From: Maribrevibacterium harenarium
GTDB lineage: Bacteria; Pseudomonadota; Gammaproteobacteria; Pseudomonadales; Marinomonadaceae
NCBI RefSeq assembly: GCF_006385675.1
Contig: NZ_VFRR01000003.1
Location: 62,001 to 126,000 of the forward strand
Direction of reading: 5' to 3'
DNA: 64,000 nucleotides
Below are positions 46,586-58,264 of the stretch, in pieces. The number at the start of each line of letters is the position of its first letter. Within the stretch, counting starts at the first letter, position 1. Under the pieces are notes generated by a model. It made no database searches and had not been told where the DNA came from. It saw only the letters and a program-made list of their open reading frames with translations. The position numbers and the translations under genes were made by a program.

Positions 46586-47515
46586 CTATTTGCGCGCTAA
46601 CTCACTGGTATTTACCAGCCGGAACGGCTTTATTTTGCCTTTTTTGATTTCGCCCAAGCCAAGGAAAAACCCATCACTTTGACGAAATAAACGCAACAGT
46701 TGTCCATTATCCGACTCGCCCGTTACAGGAATAAGTCGTCCAAATACCAAATGCTCCGCTTCTTGATCACTGAGTTGGTAATCCGGCAAATAGGCTACGG
46801 CACTATCCACTGGCAACAACTGCTGGTCAAGCACTGCTTCGCCCTGCTCAGCCAATTGTTCGAACTGCTCCAGCGTCATCATGTCCTTGCTGTCATAGCC
46901 GGCGGTAGCAATACGATGCAACATATCCAAATGGGCACCACAGCCAAGAGCTTCACCAATATCCTCACCGATCGTGCGAATATAGGTACCTTTGGAACAA
47001 GTAATATCTAACGTGAGAGTATTCTCGGTGCGCTCGATCACCTGCAGATTGCGAATGGTGACTTGGCGGCGCTTACGCTCGATAGTAATACCTTGGCGGG
47101 CGTATTCATAAAGGGGCTTGCCTTCATGTTTGAGCGCCGAATACATCGGTGGCACTTGCTCGATTTCACCACGAAAGCGCTCTAGCAGCTGCTCCAATTC
47201 GTCATCACTTAGCTGAGGAACAGGTTCTTGCGTGAGAATCTCCCCTTCCTTATCGCCAGTCGTAGTACGAACCCCTAATTCGATACGGGTCAAATAACGC
47301 TTGTCGGCATCCAACAGGAATTGTGAGAACTTGGTGGCTTCCCCTAAACATAGGGGCAACATGCCGCTGGCAAGAGGATCAAGCGCCCCAGTGTGGCCGG
47401 CTTTCGCAGCACGAAATAAACGGCGGACACGCTGTAGAGCTTGATTGGAGCTTAAACCAAGTGGCTTATTCAAAAGCACGACACCATCTATGGCGCGCCA
47501 TTGGGTTTTAGCCAT
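46586..47515 (-). CDS. truB: tRNA pseudouridine-55 synthase
   Basis: A 309-residue enzyme making pseudouridine 55 in tRNA. It has NKPLGLSSNQALQ near residue 16 and the GHTGALDPLASGML motif with catalytic Asp46. A PUA-like C terminus ends the protein. It follows rbfA by 8 bp in the nusA-infB-rbfA-truB operon. Confidence 0.97.
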   Translation of the reverse strand: MAKTQWRAIDGVVLLNKPLGLSSNQALQRVRRLFRAAKAGHTGALDPLASGMLPLCLGEATKFSQFLLDADKRYLTRIELGVRTTTGDKEGEILTQEPVPQLSDDELEQLLERFRGEIEQVPPMYSALKHEGKPLYEYARQGITIERKRRQVTIRNLQVIERTENTLTLDITCSKGTYIRTIGEDIGEALGCGAHLDMLHRIATAGYDSKDMMTLEQFEQLAEQGEAVLDQQLLPVDSAVAYLPDYQLSDQEAEHLVFGRLIPVTGESDNGQLLRLFRQSDGFFLGLGEIKKGKIKPFRLVNTSELARK

Positions 47516-47523
47516 AGAAGTCG

Positions 47524-47910
47524 TTACTCTTGGTCAGTTGGATTTGAGTTATCTTTACGGATTGCTTCGTCGATCAGCGCCGACATGCGGGCACCATTGA
47601 CGACGGTTGCATCATAGTGAAAACGCAGATGAGGCATGATACGCAGTTTTACTTCTTTAGCCAAACGATGGCGTAAGAAGTTCTTGGCGCTATCCAATGC
47701 TGCTTGGTTATCCGCTAAACGCTGCTGATCATCATCCAAGCCCAATACGGTGTAATAGACGTCCGCGTAACCAAGGTCTTTGGCAACACGGACTTCGTTA
47801 ATAGTAACCATACCTAGGCGCGGATCTTTCACTTCAAATTGTATTAGGGAAGCCAGCTCCTTTTGGAGCTGGTCACCAATACGACTGGTACGAGAAAATT
47901 CGCCTGCCAT
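47524..47910 (-). CDS. rbfA: Ribosome-binding factor A
   Basis: A 128-residue 30S maturation factor with a KH-type fold. It has the N-terminal RTSRIGDQLQKELASLI helix and the RLGMVTINEVRVAKD segment, and ends in an acidic tail. It lies 9 bp after infB and 8 bp before truB. Confidence 0.95.
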   Translation of the reverse strand: MAGEFSRTSRIGDQLQKELASLIQFEVKDPRLGMVTINEVRVAKDLGYADVYYTVLGLDDDQQRLADNQAALDSAKNFLRHRLAKEVKLRIMPHLRFHYDATVVNGARMSALIDEAIRKDNSNPTDQE

Positions 47911-47919
47911 ATTTATCTC

Positions 47920-50475
47920 TTATAGGGTCCGCGCGACTTCGATAGTCTTAAAGACTTCGATCTTATCGCCGACTTTTACATCGTTGTAGTTCTTCACGCC
48001 GATACCACACTCCATGCCTTGACGCACGTCGTTAACAGCATCTTTAAAGCGACGTAGGGACTCAAGCTCACCTTCAAAGATAACCACGTTGTCACGTAGG
48101 ACACGGATTTTCTCGTTACGGTAAACGGTACCTTCAAGCACCATACAACCCGCAACCAAGCCAAACTTAGGTGAACGGAATACATCGCGCACTTCAGCAG
48201 TACCGACGATTTCTTCACGTAGGTCAGGTGAAAGTAGACCAGAAAGGGCTTGTTTCACATCATCAATGATGTTGTAGATAACGCTGTAGTAGCGTAGATC
48301 CAGGTTTTCACGCTCAATGAATTGCTTCGCAGAGGCATCAGCACGCACGTTGAAACCGAAGATAACCGCTTGAGAAGCCAGCGCTAATGTAGCGTCGGTT
48401 TCGGTGATACCACCTACACCACTAGAAACAATGTTCACTTTCACTTCTTCGGTACTTAGATCTGTCAAAGACTTGATCAAAGCTTCCAAAGAGCCGCGAA
48501 CGTCCGCTTTCAATACGATATTCAGAGTACCGACTTCCGCCTGCCCCATACCAGAGAATAAGTTCTCTAGTTTCGCAGAGTGCTGGCGAGCAAAGCGTAC
48601 TTCACGGTATTTGCCTTGACGGAAGTTAGCCACTTCACGAGCTTTACGCTCATCCGCCACAACGATGAATTCTTCGCCAGCGTCAGGGGTACCATCCAAA
48701 CCAAGGATCTCTACCGGGATAGATGGGCCTGCAGATTTAACAGACTTACCGTTTTCGTCTAACAGCGCGCGTACACGACCCATTTGCAGACCGGCCAGTA
48801 CGATATCACCTTTCTTCAAGGTGCCGTTTTGTACTAGCACAGTGGCAACAGAACCGCGACCACGATCAAGACGGGCTTCAACCACCACACCTTTCGCCGG
48901 AGCACTTGGTACGGCAGTCAGTTCTAATACTTCCGCTTGCAGCAGTACTGCTTCTAGTAGTTCATCAATGCCTTCACCAGACTTAGCCGACACACCAACG
49001 AACTGAACGTCACCGCCCCATTCTTCTGGAACAACTTCCTGAGCCACCAATTCGTTTTTCACTTTGTCGATGTCAGCAGATGGCTTATCGATCTTAGTGA
49101 TAGCAACAACGATAGGTACGCCCGCTGCACGCGAGTGCTGGATGGCTTCGATGGTTTGCGGCATTACACCGTCATCCGCCGCACAGACTAGGATAACGAT
49201 ATCGGTTGCCTGGGCACCACGAGCACGCATAGCAGTAAACGCCGCGTGTCCAGGAGTATCTAGGAAGCTGACCATACCGTGATCAGTTTCTACGTGGTAG
49301 GCACCGATGTGCTGTGTGATACCACCAGATTCGCCAGCCGCAACACGCGTGGTACGAATGTAGTCCAACAACGAGGTTTTACCATGGTCAACGTGACCCA
49401 TAACCGTCACTACTGGAGCCCGTTTAATCGCTTCCCCTTCGTAGTCGATCGAATCAAGCATGTCATTTTCAAGCGCGTTTTCATCGATGAATTTGACTTT
49501 GTGGCCCATTTCTTCAACAACCAAGGTGGCTGTATCACGGTCGATAGTCTGGTTAATGGTTGCCATAGCGCCCATCTTAAACATCACCTTGATTACTTCT
49601 GCGCCTTTCACAGCCATTTTATCGGCTAGTTCGGCAACAGTAATACTCTCAGGCAGCGCTACTTCATGGATAATTGGCGCTGTAGGCTTTTGGAAACCGT
49701 GTTCTTGTTTCGCCGGCTTCTTCAGCTTACGGTTTGATTTGCCACCGCGACGAGAAAACTCTTCGTCTTCGGTGAAGCTAACGCGATTATTGCGTTTTGA
49801 ATCCACGTGGCGACCGCGCGGCTTGTCGTTCTCACGTTCAGGCTTAGGCGCAGTCTTTTTGCTCTTCGGTGCAGCAGAACCCACTTTTTTCTCTGGGACT
49901 GCACGTTCAGATTGTGGTTTTTCAGAATTACTCACGAGATCGTCATCTCCTTCGTTAGAGTCCACTGACTCAACGATTTCTGTCTTTTTCGCTTGTTCAG
50001 CGGCTTTTGCTTGCTCTAGTGCTTCGCGGCGCGCTTGCTCTTCGGCTTCAGCTTTGGCTTTCGCTGCTTCCATAGCAGCTTGGCGTTCTGCTTCTTCCCG
50101 AGCTTTTTCAGCTTCAATACGCGCTTGCTCCTCGGCAAGACGTTGAGCAATCAACTCTTGCTGAGCGCGAACATCCTCATCTACATCTGGACGCTTAACG
50201 TAGGTGCGCTTTTTCTTCACCGCTACGTTAACGGTTTTGCCCCCATCCGCAGAAATAGTCGTCTTTTTGCGACGTTGTAGCGTTATTTTACGCTCACCCG
50301 CCCCTTCTTCGCCATGCTGACGTTTCAGGTAATTTAACAATACCTGCTTTTCGACATCAGATACTTCCTGATTTTCACTCGTATGAGGAAGACCTGCGTC
50401 TTTCATCTGAGCCAGTAGCTTATCGACTGGTGTATTCACCAATTCAGATAGATTCTTTACGGTTTGAACTGTCAT
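47920..50475 (-). CDS. infB: Translation initiation factor IF-2
   Basis: An 851-residue GTPase that places initiator tRNA on the 30S subunit. The N-terminal IF2_N region (about 1-60) is followed by a long charged Ala/Glu/Lys-rich stretch (about 110-260). The G domain has [14 protein letters not shown] near residue 360, DTPGHAAF and NKID-type TKID, followed by EF-Tu-like and C-terminal domains. Internal starts, as known for E. coli IF2 isoforms, are possible but I cannot confirm them. Confidence 0.98.
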   Translation of the reverse strand: MTVQTVKNLSELVNTPVDKLLAQMKDAGLPHTSENQEVSDVEKQVLLNYLKRQHGEEGAGERKITLQRRKKTTISADGGKTVNVAVKKKRTYVKRPDVDEDVRAQQELIAQRLAEEQARIEAEKAREEAERQAAMEAAKAKAEAEEQARREALEQAKAAEQAKKTEIVESVDSNEGDDDLVSNSEKPQSERAVPEKKVGSAAPKSKKTAPKPERENDKPRGRHVDSKRNNRVSFTEDEEFSRRGGKSNRKLKKPAKQEHGFQKPTAPIIHEVALPESITVAELADKMAVKGAEVIKVMFKMGAMATINQTIDRDTATLVVEEMGHKVKFIDENALENDMLDSIDYEGEAIKRAPVVTVMGHVDHGKTSLLDYIRTTRVAAGESGGITQHIGAYHVETDHGMVSFLDTPGHAAFTAMRARGAQATDIVILVCAADDGVMPQTIEAIQHSRAAGVPIVVAITKIDKPSADIDKVKNELVAQEVVPEEWGGDVQFVGVSAKSGEGIDELLEAVLLQAEVLELTAVPSAPAKGVVVEARLDRGRGSVATVLVQNGTLKKGDIVLAGLQMGRVRALLDENGKSVKSAGPSIPVEILGLDGTPDAGEEFIVVADERKAREVANFRQGKYREVRFARQHSAKLENLFSGMGQAEVGTLNIVLKADVRGSLEALIKSLTDLSTEEVKVNIVSSGVGGITETDATLALASQAVIFGFNVRADASAKQFIERENLDLRYYSVIYNIIDDVKQALSGLLSPDLREEIVGTAEVRDVFRSPKFGLVAGCMVLEGTVYRNEKIRVLRDNVVIFEGELESLRRFKDAVNDVRQGMECGIGVKNYNDVKVGDKIEVFKTIEVARTL

Positions 50476-50500
50476 TAAGTTCCCCCTTGTTACTCAGATT

Positions 50501-51991
50501 TTATTCAGATTCGGCAAACCAAGGTGCACGGGCTGTCAAAATAAGTGCAGCGGCGCGTTCTTCATCCATGCCATCAATTTCCATCAATTCATCAACAGAC
50601 TGCTCTGCTAGATCTTCCATCGTTACAACCCCTTTTGACGCCAATACCAACGCCAAGTGGTTATCCATTCCTTCCATTTCAAGAAGATCTTGTGCAGGTT
50701 GAGCACTTTCAAGCTGCTCTTCCGCCTGCAAGGCTTGGTTTAGTAACGCTTCTTTCGCACGGGAGCGAAGTTCGTTTACCAAATCTTCATCAAATCCGTC
50801 GATGTCTAACATTTCTTCCATAGGTACATAAGCAATCTCTTCCAGAGTTGCGAAACCTTCTTCCACTAGCTCAATAGCTAGATCGTCGTCGATTTCTAAA
50901 GCATCAACGAAAAGGTCGATAATTTTTTGCGATTCTTCTTGCTGCTTCGCCTGAGCATCTTCTGCTGTCATCACATTCAATGACCAGCCAGTCAGGGCGG
51001 AAGCTAGACGTACGTTTTGACCATTACGACCAATAGCTTGCGCTAGGTTATCGCTCTTAACCGCTACATCCATGGAATGGGAGTCTTCGTCAATCACGAT
51101 TGAATCCACTTCGGCTGGAGCCATGGCATTGATTACCAATTGTGCAGGATTATCGTCCCAAAGCACGATATCAACACGCTCACCATTCATTTCATTGGAA
51201 ACAGCCTGTACACGAGCACCACGCATACCCACACAGGCACCAATAGGATCTATGCGACGGTCACTAGTTTTGACGGCGATTTTGGCGCGTAGACCTGGAT
51301 CACGGGAAGCGCCTCGAATTTCGATCACTTCTTCGGCAATTTCAGGTACTTCAAGGCGGAACAACTCAACCATGAACTCCGGAGCGGTACGGGACAGGAT
51401 CAACTGAGAACCGCGGTTATCTTCACGAATTTCCAACAACAAAGCGCGAATGCGATCGTTCATACGGAACGTTTCACGATTGATCAAACTTTCTTTCGGC
51501 AATACCGCTTCCGCGTTTTCGCCAAGATCAATAATCAAACTATCGCGGGTGACTTTCTTCACCTGACCGTGGACAAGCTTGCCCACTTTTTCGCTGTAAC
51601 GGGCAACCATCTTGGCACGCTCTGCTTCACGTACTTTTTGTACGATCACTTGCTTAGCTGTTTGTGCTGCGATACGACCAAACTCCTCAGATTCAATCTC
51701 TTCTTCATAGATATCACCTACGCCGAGATTCAAACCCTGCTCTTCCATATCATCCGTCGTAAGTTCTGAGTCAGGCGCAGAATAGTCTTCATCTTGCACG
51801 ATGTCCCACTGACGGTAGGTTTTGTACTCACCTGTACGTTGATCAATGGACACTCGAATTTTTACGTCGCCTTCATAACGACGTTTAGCAGCACTGGCCA
51901 GAGCAGTTTCAACTGCCTCGAAGATGACTTGTTTGGGCACATCTTTTTCGTTGGAAACGGCTTCTACTACCAAAAGAATTTCTTTGCTCAT
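50501..51991 (-). CDS. nusA: Transcription termination/antitermination protein NusA
   Basis: A 496-residue protein with an N-terminal RNA-polymerase-binding domain, S1 (about 135-200), two KH domains (PIGACVGMRGARVQAVS, then AIGRNGQNVRLAS) and two C-terminal acidic repeats (DLFVDALEIDDDLA, then MEGMDNHLALVLASKG). It controls pausing and antitermination. Second gene of the rimP-nusA-infB operon. Confidence 0.98.
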   Translation of the reverse strand: MSKEILLVVEAVSNEKDVPKQVIFEAVETALASAAKRRYEGDVKIRVSIDQRTGEYKTYRQWDIVQDEDYSAPDSELTTDDMEEQGLNLGVGDIYEEEIESEEFGRIAAQTAKQVIVQKVREAERAKMVARYSEKVGKLVHGQVKKVTRDSLIIDLGENAEAVLPKESLINRETFRMNDRIRALLLEIREDNRGSQLILSRTAPEFMVELFRLEVPEIAEEVIEIRGASRDPGLRAKIAVKTSDRRIDPIGACVGMRGARVQAVSNEMNGERVDIVLWDDNPAQLVINAMAPAEVDSIVIDEDSHSMDVAVKSDNLAQAIGRNGQNVRLASALTGWSLNVMTAEDAQAKQQEESQKIIDLFVDALEIDDDLAIELVEEGFATLEEIAYVPMEEMLDIDGFDEDLVNELRSRAKEALLNQALQAEEQLESAQPAQDLLEMEGMDNHLALVLASKGVVTMEDLAEQSVDELMEIDGMDEERAAALILTARAPWFAESE

Positions 51992-52020
51992 CCTTTTAGC
52001 CTCTCTTAAAGGTTAATTAA

Positions 52021-52482
52021 TTAAAACTGCGGAACAATGTTTGCTTTTTCGATCAACTCGATCGGTAGTAGATACTCCTCGTTGTCTACGAGCAGGACGA
52101 CTTCGTCCCCTTCTACTCCAGTCAGTTGTCCTTTAAATTTACGCCGCCCATCGAATGGTACACGAAGGCGTAGCGCCACCACCGAGCCAATAAAACGCTG
52201 GTACTGAGATAATTCGTATAGTGGGCGATCCATACCTGGAGAGGAAACCTCTAGGTTGTATTCACCACTGATGGGGTCTTCTACATCTAAAATTGCGCTA
52301 ACTTGGCGGCTCACCTGAGCGCAATCTTCTACATCGATACCTTTTTCAGCATCAGTGTCGATAAAAATGCGAAGTACGGAATCTTTCCCTTTAGCAAGGT
52401 ATTCCATCCCCCAAAATTCAAAGCCCAGCCCTTCAACCACAGGGCGGATAAGCTCTTCCAGTTGTGCGAATTTAGTCGACAA
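52021..52482 (-). CDS. rimP: Ribosome maturation factor RimP
   Basis: A 153-residue 30S maturation factor. It has DCAQVSRQVSAILDVEDPI near residue 53 and YNLEVSSPGMDRPL. The start is the TTG at 52482: a GGAG site lies 7 bp before it, and it gives almost the E. coli length (150). The open frame extends to 52536, but that extension is not family-like. It heads the nusA-infB operon. Confidence 0.93.
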   Translation of the reverse strand: MSTKFAQLEELIRPVVEGLGFEFWGMEYLAKGKDSVLRIFIDTDAEKGIDVEDCAQVSRQVSAILDVEDPISGEYNLEVSSPGMDRPLYELSQYQRFIGSVVALRLRVPFDGRRKFKGQLTGVEGDEVVLLVDNEEYLLPIELIEKANIVPQF

Positions 52483-52554
52483 AGATATTCTCCGATTATC
52501 GAATAGGCAGAAACAAAAAACGGGCACTAGGCCCATTTACTTCGTGTCCAGATA

Positions 52555-52577
52555 ACAAAAAACCCCATTAAGGGGCC
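52555..52577 (-). terminator. Terminator between tRNA-fMet and rimP
   Basis: Read leftward, CCCC TTAAT GGGG followed by TTTTTTG. It lies after the tRNA genes and before rimP. Confidence 0.75.
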
Positions 52578-52635
52578 TTTATGCTAAACCGACTGTGTGA
52601 CACTTAGTCGGCGCTAACACTGGACAGTGTATAAT

Positions 52636-52712
<77 letters not shown>

Positions 52713-52756
52713 TCAATTAGCTGCATTATACTCTGTATTGTGCAGTTACTCAAGAT

Positions 52757-52842
52757 TGGTGCCGATGGCCGGACTCGAACCGGCACAGCCGTAGGCCACT
52801 ACCCCCTCAAGATAGCGTGTCTACCAATTCCACCACATCGGC
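52757..52842 (-). tRNA. tRNA-Leu (GAG)
   Basis: An 86-nt class II tRNA with a long variable arm, anticodon GAG in the loop CTTGAGG, a TTCGAGTC T-loop and an encoded CCA. It lies between tRNA-fMet and secG, as leuU does in E. coli. Confidence 0.95.
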
Positions 52843-52863
52843 AAATCGTTGACCTTTTCTGTA

Positions 52864-53223
52864 TTAGTTTACAGAAGGGATGTCAGATTGAGCTGGCACC
52901 GTAGTATCACTACCAAGCTCAGGCATTGAAACAGCGTCTTCTACTTGAGTTGCTGAAGGTACAAACTCAAGACCACTAGAAACTGTCTTAGCTTTTTCAG
53001 AAGCGTAAAATGCAAGTCCGAAACTGGTGGCAAAGAATACCAGAGCAAAAATTGCTGTCAAGCGTCCGAAGAAACTACTTCCGCCTTGGCTACCAAAAAC
53101 TGTTTGGGAAGCACCGCCACCAAAAGACGCGCCAGCATCAGCACCTTTACCTTGCTGAACCAACACTAACGCGATAATAGCAATCGCAGCCAACACATGA
53201 AAAATTAAGATTAACGCTTCCAT
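52864..53223 (-). CDS. secG: Preprotein translocase subunit SecG
   Basis: A 119-residue SecYEG subunit with two hydrophobic segments (about 1-20 and 53-72). Between them is QGKGADAGASFGGGASQTVFG, the family's Gly-rich cytoplasmic loop. The last ~40 residues are a polar tail. It follows tpiA by 4 bp. Confidence 0.95.
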   Translation of the reverse strand: MEALILIFHVLAAIAIIALVLVQQGKGADAGASFGGGASQTVFGSQGGSSFFGRLTAIFALVFFATSFGLAFYASEKAKTVSSGLEFVPSATQVEDAVSMPELGSDTTVPAQSDIPSVN

Positions 53224-53227
53224 AAAA

Positions 53228-53968
53228 TTACTTAGCAGCCTCTATAATGGCATTAAATTCTGTTGCTACAAGGGATGCACCACCAACGAGCGCACCATCT
53301 ATATCTGGTTGAGCAAAAAGCTCGGCGCTATTAGACGCCTTCACGCTACCACCGTATAGGATCTGTACTTTTTCCGCTACGACAGTAGATTCATTCGCTA
53401 AAAACTGACGTATATCAGCATGCACTTCTTGAGCCTGCTCAGAAGTAGCAGATTTACCTGTGCCTATCGCCCAAACTGGCTCATAAGCAATCACTATATC
53501 GCTAAATGCGTCGATACCCACAACATCAATCACGGCCTGCAATTGAGATTGGCACACAGCAAAGGTGTCACCTGCTTCACGTTCAGCTAGCGTTTCACCA
53601 ATACACAAAACTGGTGTCATTTTAGCTTCAAGCAGTTTCGCCACTTTTGCCGCGATAAACGCATCATCCTCAGCATACAAAGAGCGGCGCTCAGAATGTC
53701 CCACCAAGGAATAGGATACCTTAAGATCTTGCAGCATAGCGACGCTAATCTCGCCGGTGAAAGCGCCTGAATCTTGATCAGAAACATTTTGCGCCGCCAC
53801 CAAAATACCTTTTGGCGCTAACGCTTGAACGTAATCAAGGTACAACGCAGGCGACGCAACAATAACGTCCGCATTTTCATGTACTACTAATTCGGAAAGT
53901 AGCTGTTTAATTGACTCCTTAGAGCCATTCATTTTCCAGTTACCTGCAACGATTTTACGACGTGCCAT
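53228..53968 (-). CDS. tpiA: Triosephosphate isomerase
   Basis: The 246-residue housekeeping isomerase of glycolysis. The active-site residues are Lys in NWKMNGS, His in VGHSERRS and Glu in AYEPVWAIGTG. It lies in the conserved glmM-tpiA-secG order. Compare the divergent eryH paralogue at 10902-11681. Confidence 0.98.
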   Translation of the reverse strand: MARRKIVAGNWKMNGSKESIKQLLSELVVHENADVIVASPALYLDYVQALAPKGILVAAQNVSDQDSGAFTGEISVAMLQDLKVSYSLVGHSERRSLYAEDDAFIAAKVAKLLEAKMTPVLCIGETLAEREAGDTFAVCQSQLQAVIDVVGIDAFSDIVIAYEPVWAIGTGKSATSEQAQEVHADIRQFLANESTVVAEKVQILYGGSVKASNSAELFAQPDIDGALVGGASLVATEFNAIIEAAK

Positions 53969-54067
53969 GAAAATGCCTCCCCTATTTTGTGGGCGCTCAT
54001 TCTAAGTAAAAACCGAAACCAGAGCAAGCGACCCGTTTTACAACAAAAATACTAGATGGTAATAAAT

Positions 54068-55417
54068 CTATTGTCCCTGTTTGGCGTCAGCAACGGCTTT
54101 CACTTCATTGGCAAGATAATTGACCAACTCATCGACAGTTTCTTCATCTCGGCCTTCTACCATAACGCGTATAAGAGGCTCTGTACCCGATGCACGCAGC
54201 AACACGCGACCAAGACCATTTAACCGATCATTGGCATGGGCGATCGCTTTTTGCAAAGAAGGCTCTTCTGCTGGCGCGAAGCGTTCGGCGACACGAATAT
54301 TCTTTAGTTTTTGCGGGAACTTGGTAAAGCCTTGTAACAATTCATCCAGAGACTTTTGCTCTTCCACCATGGCACGCAACACTTGCAAAGCTGCGATAAT
54401 ACCGTCACCAGTCGTCGTGATATTGCGACATACGATATGGCCGGATGGTTCGCCACCCAATACCCATCCATGTTTCATCAGCAATTCGTTAACATACCGG
54501 TCGCCTACATTAGCGCGGCTAAAACCAATGCCATTTTCAGAAAATGCCAGCTCCAACCCAAAGTTACTCATCAGAGTACCAACAACCCCGCCGCTGAAAC
54601 GACCTGTACGCATCAGGTGATTAGCGATAATGAAGAGAACATCATCTCCATCTCGCACGACGCCATGCTTATCCACCAAAATTAATCGGTCACCGTCACC
54701 ATCCAAGGCAATACCCAAGTCAGCACCCTCTGCGAGAACATTTTTACGCAGCAATTCCGGCTTGGTTGCGCCGCTATCTTCATTGATATTCAAACCATCT
54801 GGGTTGATACCGATAGCGATTACTTCCGCACCCAATTCAGAAAATACTCTAGGCGCTACGTGATAGGTCGCTCCATCCGCACAATCGACAATGATCTTCA
54901 AACCAGTTAACTGCAAACCAATTGGGAAAGTCCCTTTGCAGTATTCAATATAACGACCTGCCGCATCATCAATACGGCGCGCCCTACCGATTAAGCTAGA
55001 CTCGACCACCTCCATGGGCTGATCAAGGTAGTACTCAATCTCGGCCTCAATTTCATCACTCACTTTACCACCTTCGGCGGAGAAGAATTTGATACCGTTA
55101 TCTGTATAAGGATTGTGAGAGGCGCTGATGACAATACCCGCACTGGCTCGGAAAGTACGGGTCAAGTAAGCAATAGCTGGCGTTGGCATTGGACCAACCA
55201 AGCGCACATCGGCACCGGCAGCCACAATACCCGACTCCAAAGCAGATTCGAACATGTATCCAGAGATACGGGTATCCTTACCGATCAGGATTTTTTTGTC
55301 TTTCTGCTTAAAAACTTGTCCAGCAGCCCACCCCAGCTTCAACATAAACTCAGGGGTTATCGGCGCTTTACCTACCGCACCTCGAATTCCGTCAGTACCA
55401 AAATATTTACGCTTCAC
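54068..55417 (-). CDS. glmM: Phosphoglucosamine mutase
   Basis: A 449-residue enzyme making glucosamine 1-phosphate for peptidoglycan and LPS. The phosphoserine is S100 in the segment [16 protein letters not shown]. The metal loop is DGDGDR near residue 240, and the C-terminal phosphate site is [15 protein letters not shown]. It starts with GTG and overlaps the folP stop by 4 bp (GTGA). Confidence 0.97.
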   Translation of the reverse strand: MKRKYFGTDGIRGAVGKAPITPEFMLKLGWAAGQVFKQKDKKILIGKDTRISGYMFESALESGIVAAGADVRLVGPMPTPAIAYLTRTFRASAGIVISASHNPYTDNGIKFFSAEGGKVSDEIEAEIEYYLDQPMEVVESSLIGRARRIDDAAGRYIEYCKGTFPIGLQLTGLKIIVDCADGATYHVAPRVFSELGAEVIAIGINPDGLNINEDSGATKPELLRKNVLAEGADLGIALDGDGDRLILVDKHGVVRDGDDVLFIIANHLMRTGRFSGGVVGTLMSNFGLELAFSENGIGFSRANVGDRYVNELLMKHGWVLGGEPSGHIVCRNITTTGDGIIAALQVLRAMVEEQKSLDELLQGFTKFPQKLKNIRVAERFAPAEEPSLQKAIAHANDRLNGLGRVLLRASGTEPLIRVMVEGRDEETVDELVNYLANEVKAVADAKQGQ

Positions 55418-56247
55418 GATTCACTCTCTATCCGATACATTAATTCCAACATTTGCACATGGGGTTTCACATCGTGCACACGAAATATCCGCGCGCCCTT
55501 CAGGTAGGTCGCAGCATTTGCCCCCATGGTGCCATATAAGCGCTCATCAACATTGGCATTTAGCACTTGGCCTATCATGGTTTTGCGGGACACCCCAATC
55601 AAAACTTCATGGCCTAACTCACACAATGCCTGAGTCTGATTTAATAGGGATAGATTGTGCTCTAGGGTTTTCCCAAAACCAATACCTGGATCGAGAATAA
55701 TCTGCTGTTTATTGATGCCCGCCACCATAGCAGCTTCGGTGCGCCCCATTAGATAAGACAAAACTTCATCTAACAGTGCACTGTAACTTGGAGACTCTTG
55801 CATATCCACTGGCGTTCCTTGCATATGCATCAGACATACTGGCAAGCCTGTAGCCGCTGCTGCAGCGAGTGCCCCCGGACGCTCTAAAGCTCGCACATCG
55901 TTGATCAAGCCCGCTCCTAATCGCGCAGCCTCTAACATCACTTCTGGGGAACTGGTATCCACCGAAATTATCGTGTCGACCCGGTCGTTCAGCGCTTCAA
56001 CGACCGGTAACACCCTGTCCATTTCCTCTTGCAAGGAAACTGGCGCCGCCCCTGGCCTGGTCGACTCGCCACCAACATCAATAAAAGCTGCTCCGTCACT
56101 CACCATCTGCTCTGCATGACGCAAAGCTTGCTCAAAGGTATTATGACGGCCGCCATCAGAAAAGGAATCTGGGGTGACGTTTAAAATCCCCATTACAAAA
56201 GGACGACAGAAGTCGAGGGACTTCTGTCCAAATTGAATAACAGACAT
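55414..56247 (-). CDS. folP: Dihydropteroate synthase
   Basis: A 277-residue TIM-barrel enzyme of folate synthesis and the sulfonamide target. It has [15 protein letters not shown] near residue 19, [19 protein letters not shown] and [13 protein letters not shown]. It follows ftsH and overlaps glmM. Confidence 0.97.
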   Translation of the reverse strand: MSVIQFGQKSLDFCRPFVMGILNVTPDSFSDGGRHNTFEQALRHAEQMVSDGAAFIDVGGESTRPGAAPVSLQEEMDRVLPVVEALNDRVDTIISVDTSSPEVMLEAARLGAGLINDVRALERPGALAAAAATGLPVCLMHMQGTPVDMQESPSYSALLDEVLSYLMGRTEAAMVAGINKQQIILDPGIGFGKTLEHNLSLLNQTQALCELGHEVLIGVSRKTMIGQVLNANVDERLYGTMGANAATYLKGARIFRVHDVKPHVQMLELMYRIESES

Positions 56248-56281
56248 AAATTATCTTTACGGAAAAAACAGAAGGAGAGGC

Positions 56282-58264
56282 CTAAGCCTCTCCTGTTGGT
56301 CGTTGTGGTGAAGGACTTTGCTCAGCCTCTGCCTGATCATGATCGGCGGCTGTATCAAGCGTCGCTTCTTCCCCGGACTGAGCATCTTGCTCAGCTTGCG
56401 GCTTTGACTTGCTGCCACCATTAGGATCACTCCAACCTTCTGGTGGGGTTGGTTTGCGACCTTCCATGATTTCTTTGATTTGCTTCGCATCGATAGTCTC
56501 ATACAACATCAATGCATCCGCCATCATATCCAACTTATCACGGTTCTCTTCCAAGATCTGCGTTGCTTTTTGATAACAGCGGTCAATCACAGAACGTACT
56601 TCCGCATCGAGTTTCTTACCGGTTTCTGGCGAGAAATAATTAGCCTTACTACCAGTAGAGCCACCAAGGAAGCCACCATTGCCATCTTCTTCCTCATAAG
56701 CAAAGGCACCTAACTCTTGAGACAAGCCCCATTTGGTGATCATATTACGCGCCAACTTAGTAGCACGCTCGATGTCATTGGAAGCGCCAGTAGAAACACC
56801 ATCGAAACCATGCAGAATCTCTTCCGCAATTCGGCCACCATACAAGCTACAGATTTGTGATTCGATACCGCGTTTACTTAAGCTGTACTTGTCTTCTTCA
56901 GGTAAGTACATAGTCACACCTAAAGCGCGACCACGTGGAATAATAGTCACTTTGTAAACCGGATCATGCTCTGGCATCAAGTAGCCGACAATAGCGTGCC
57001 CTGCTTCGTGATATGCCGTGTTGCGCTTTTCTTCTTCCTTCATCACCATGGATTTACGTTCAGCACCCATGAGGATTTTGTCTTTAGCCAACTCAAGCAA
57101 TTCCATATTCACTAAGCGACGATTAGAGCGCGCCGCGAATAGAGCCGCCTCGTTGACTAAGTTCGCTAGATCAGCACCGGAGAAACCTGGTGTACCACGA
57201 GCGATATTTTTTGGTTCCACATCATCGTCAACCGGCACTTTGCGCAAGTGAACCTTCAAGATTTGCTCACGACCACGAATATCCGGCAAGCCAACCGTCA
57301 CCTGACGGTCAAAACGACCGGGGCGTAGCAACGCAGGGTCAAGTACATCTGGGCGGTTGGTAGCAGCAATAACAATGATACCTTCGTTACCTTCGAAGCC
57401 ATCCATTTCAACCAACAACTGGTTTAGCGTCTGTTCACGCTCGTCGTTACCGCCACCCATACCGGAACCACGGTTGCGACCCACTGCGTCGATTTCATCA
57501 ATAAAGATGATACAAGGTGCATGTTTCTTCGCTTGCTCAAACATGTCGCGTACACGAGAAGCACCGACACCCACGAACATTTCTACGAAGTCAGAACCTG
57601 AGATGGTAAAAAATGGCACTTTAGCTTCACCAGCAATCGCTTTGGCAAGCAAGGTTTTACCTGTACCCGGAGGACCCACCATCAAAATACCGCGCGGGAT
57701 CTTACCACCCAAACGCTGGAATTTACCCGGCTCGCGCAGAAAGTCTACTAGCTCTTCAACATCCTCTTTGGCTTCATCACAGCCAGCCACGTCGGCAAAC
57801 GTAGTTTTAATCTGGTCTTCAGGTAGCAAACGAGCCTTAGACTTACCGAAAGACATTGGTCCGCCTTTACCGCCACCACCGCCTTGCATTTGGCGCATAA
57901 AGAAGACGAAAATCGCCAAAATCAACAAAATCGGAAAGCTAGCCACCAACAACTGAGTCCATAGACTCTGCTGCTCCGGCATACGACCTTCTACTACAAC
58001 GTTGTTGCTCAGCAGATCGTCCATAATTTTCGGATCAGCCGCCGCTGGGCGTACGGTTTCAAAGCCATCACCACTGGTTCGGCTACCACTGATGGTATAG
58101 CCATCAATCACGACACGGGCAATGCGCCCCTCGTGAACTTCTTGGACAAACTCAGAGTATGAAATACGATTCATATCTGACGTTGTATTGAAATTGTTGA
58201 ACACAGTGAGCAGCACCGCTGCAATCACCAACCACAACAAAATATTTTTGAGCATATCGTTCAA
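56282..58264 (-). CDS. ftsH: ATP-dependent zinc metalloprotease FtsH
   Basis: A 660-residue inner-membrane AAA protease that degrades, among others, LpxC and SecY. It has two N-terminal membrane segments (about 8-25 and 100-120), Walker A GPPGTGKT near 198, an AAA second region of homology ([20 protein letters not shown]) and zinc site HEAGH near 420. The TTG at 58264 is favoured as start, since AGAGG lies 7 bp upstream and MNDM-KN N termini are common. The ATG at 58255 is the alternative. The usual upstream rlmE is absent. Confidence 0.96.
   Translation of the reverse strand: MNDMLKNILLWLVIAAVLLTVFNNFNTTSDMNRISYSEFVQEVHEGRIARVVIDGYTISGSRTSGDGFETVRPAAADPKIMDDLLSNNVVVEGRMPEQQSLWTQLLVASFPILLILAIFVFFMRQMQGGGGGKGGPMSFGKSKARLLPEDQIKTTFADVAGCDEAKEDVEELVDFLREPGKFQRLGGKIPRGILMVGPPGTGKTLLAKAIAGEAKVPFFTISGSDFVEMFVGVGASRVRDMFEQAKKHAPCIIFIDEIDAVGRNRGSGMGGGNDEREQTLNQLLVEMDGFEGNEGIIVIAATNRPDVLDPALLRPGRFDRQVTVGLPDIRGREQILKVHLRKVPVDDDVEPKNIARGTPGFSGADLANLVNEAALFAARSNRRLVNMELLELAKDKILMGAERKSMVMKEEEKRNTAYHEAGHAIVGYLMPEHDPVYKVTIIPRGRALGVTMYLPEEDKYSLSKRGIESQICSLYGGRIAEEILHGFDGVSTGASNDIERATKLARNMITKWGLSQELGAFAYEEEDGNGGFLGGSTGSKANYFSPETGKKLDAEVRSVIDRCYQKATQILEENRDKLDMMADALMLYETIDAKQIKEIMEGRKPTPPEGWSDPNGGSKSKPQAEQDAQSGEEATLDTAADHDQAEAEQSPSPQRPTGEA

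Noticed and set aside
49460-50146. Long rightward open frame (228 codons) inside infB
   Set aside because: It is the antisense shadow of the low-complexity Ala/Glu/Lys-rich part of IF-2 and has no family-like motifs or ribosome-binding site.
57357-57956. Rightward open frame (199 codons) inside ftsH
   Set aside because: It is antisense to the conserved AAA domain; its Pro/Ser-rich translation is a shadow of that coding strand.
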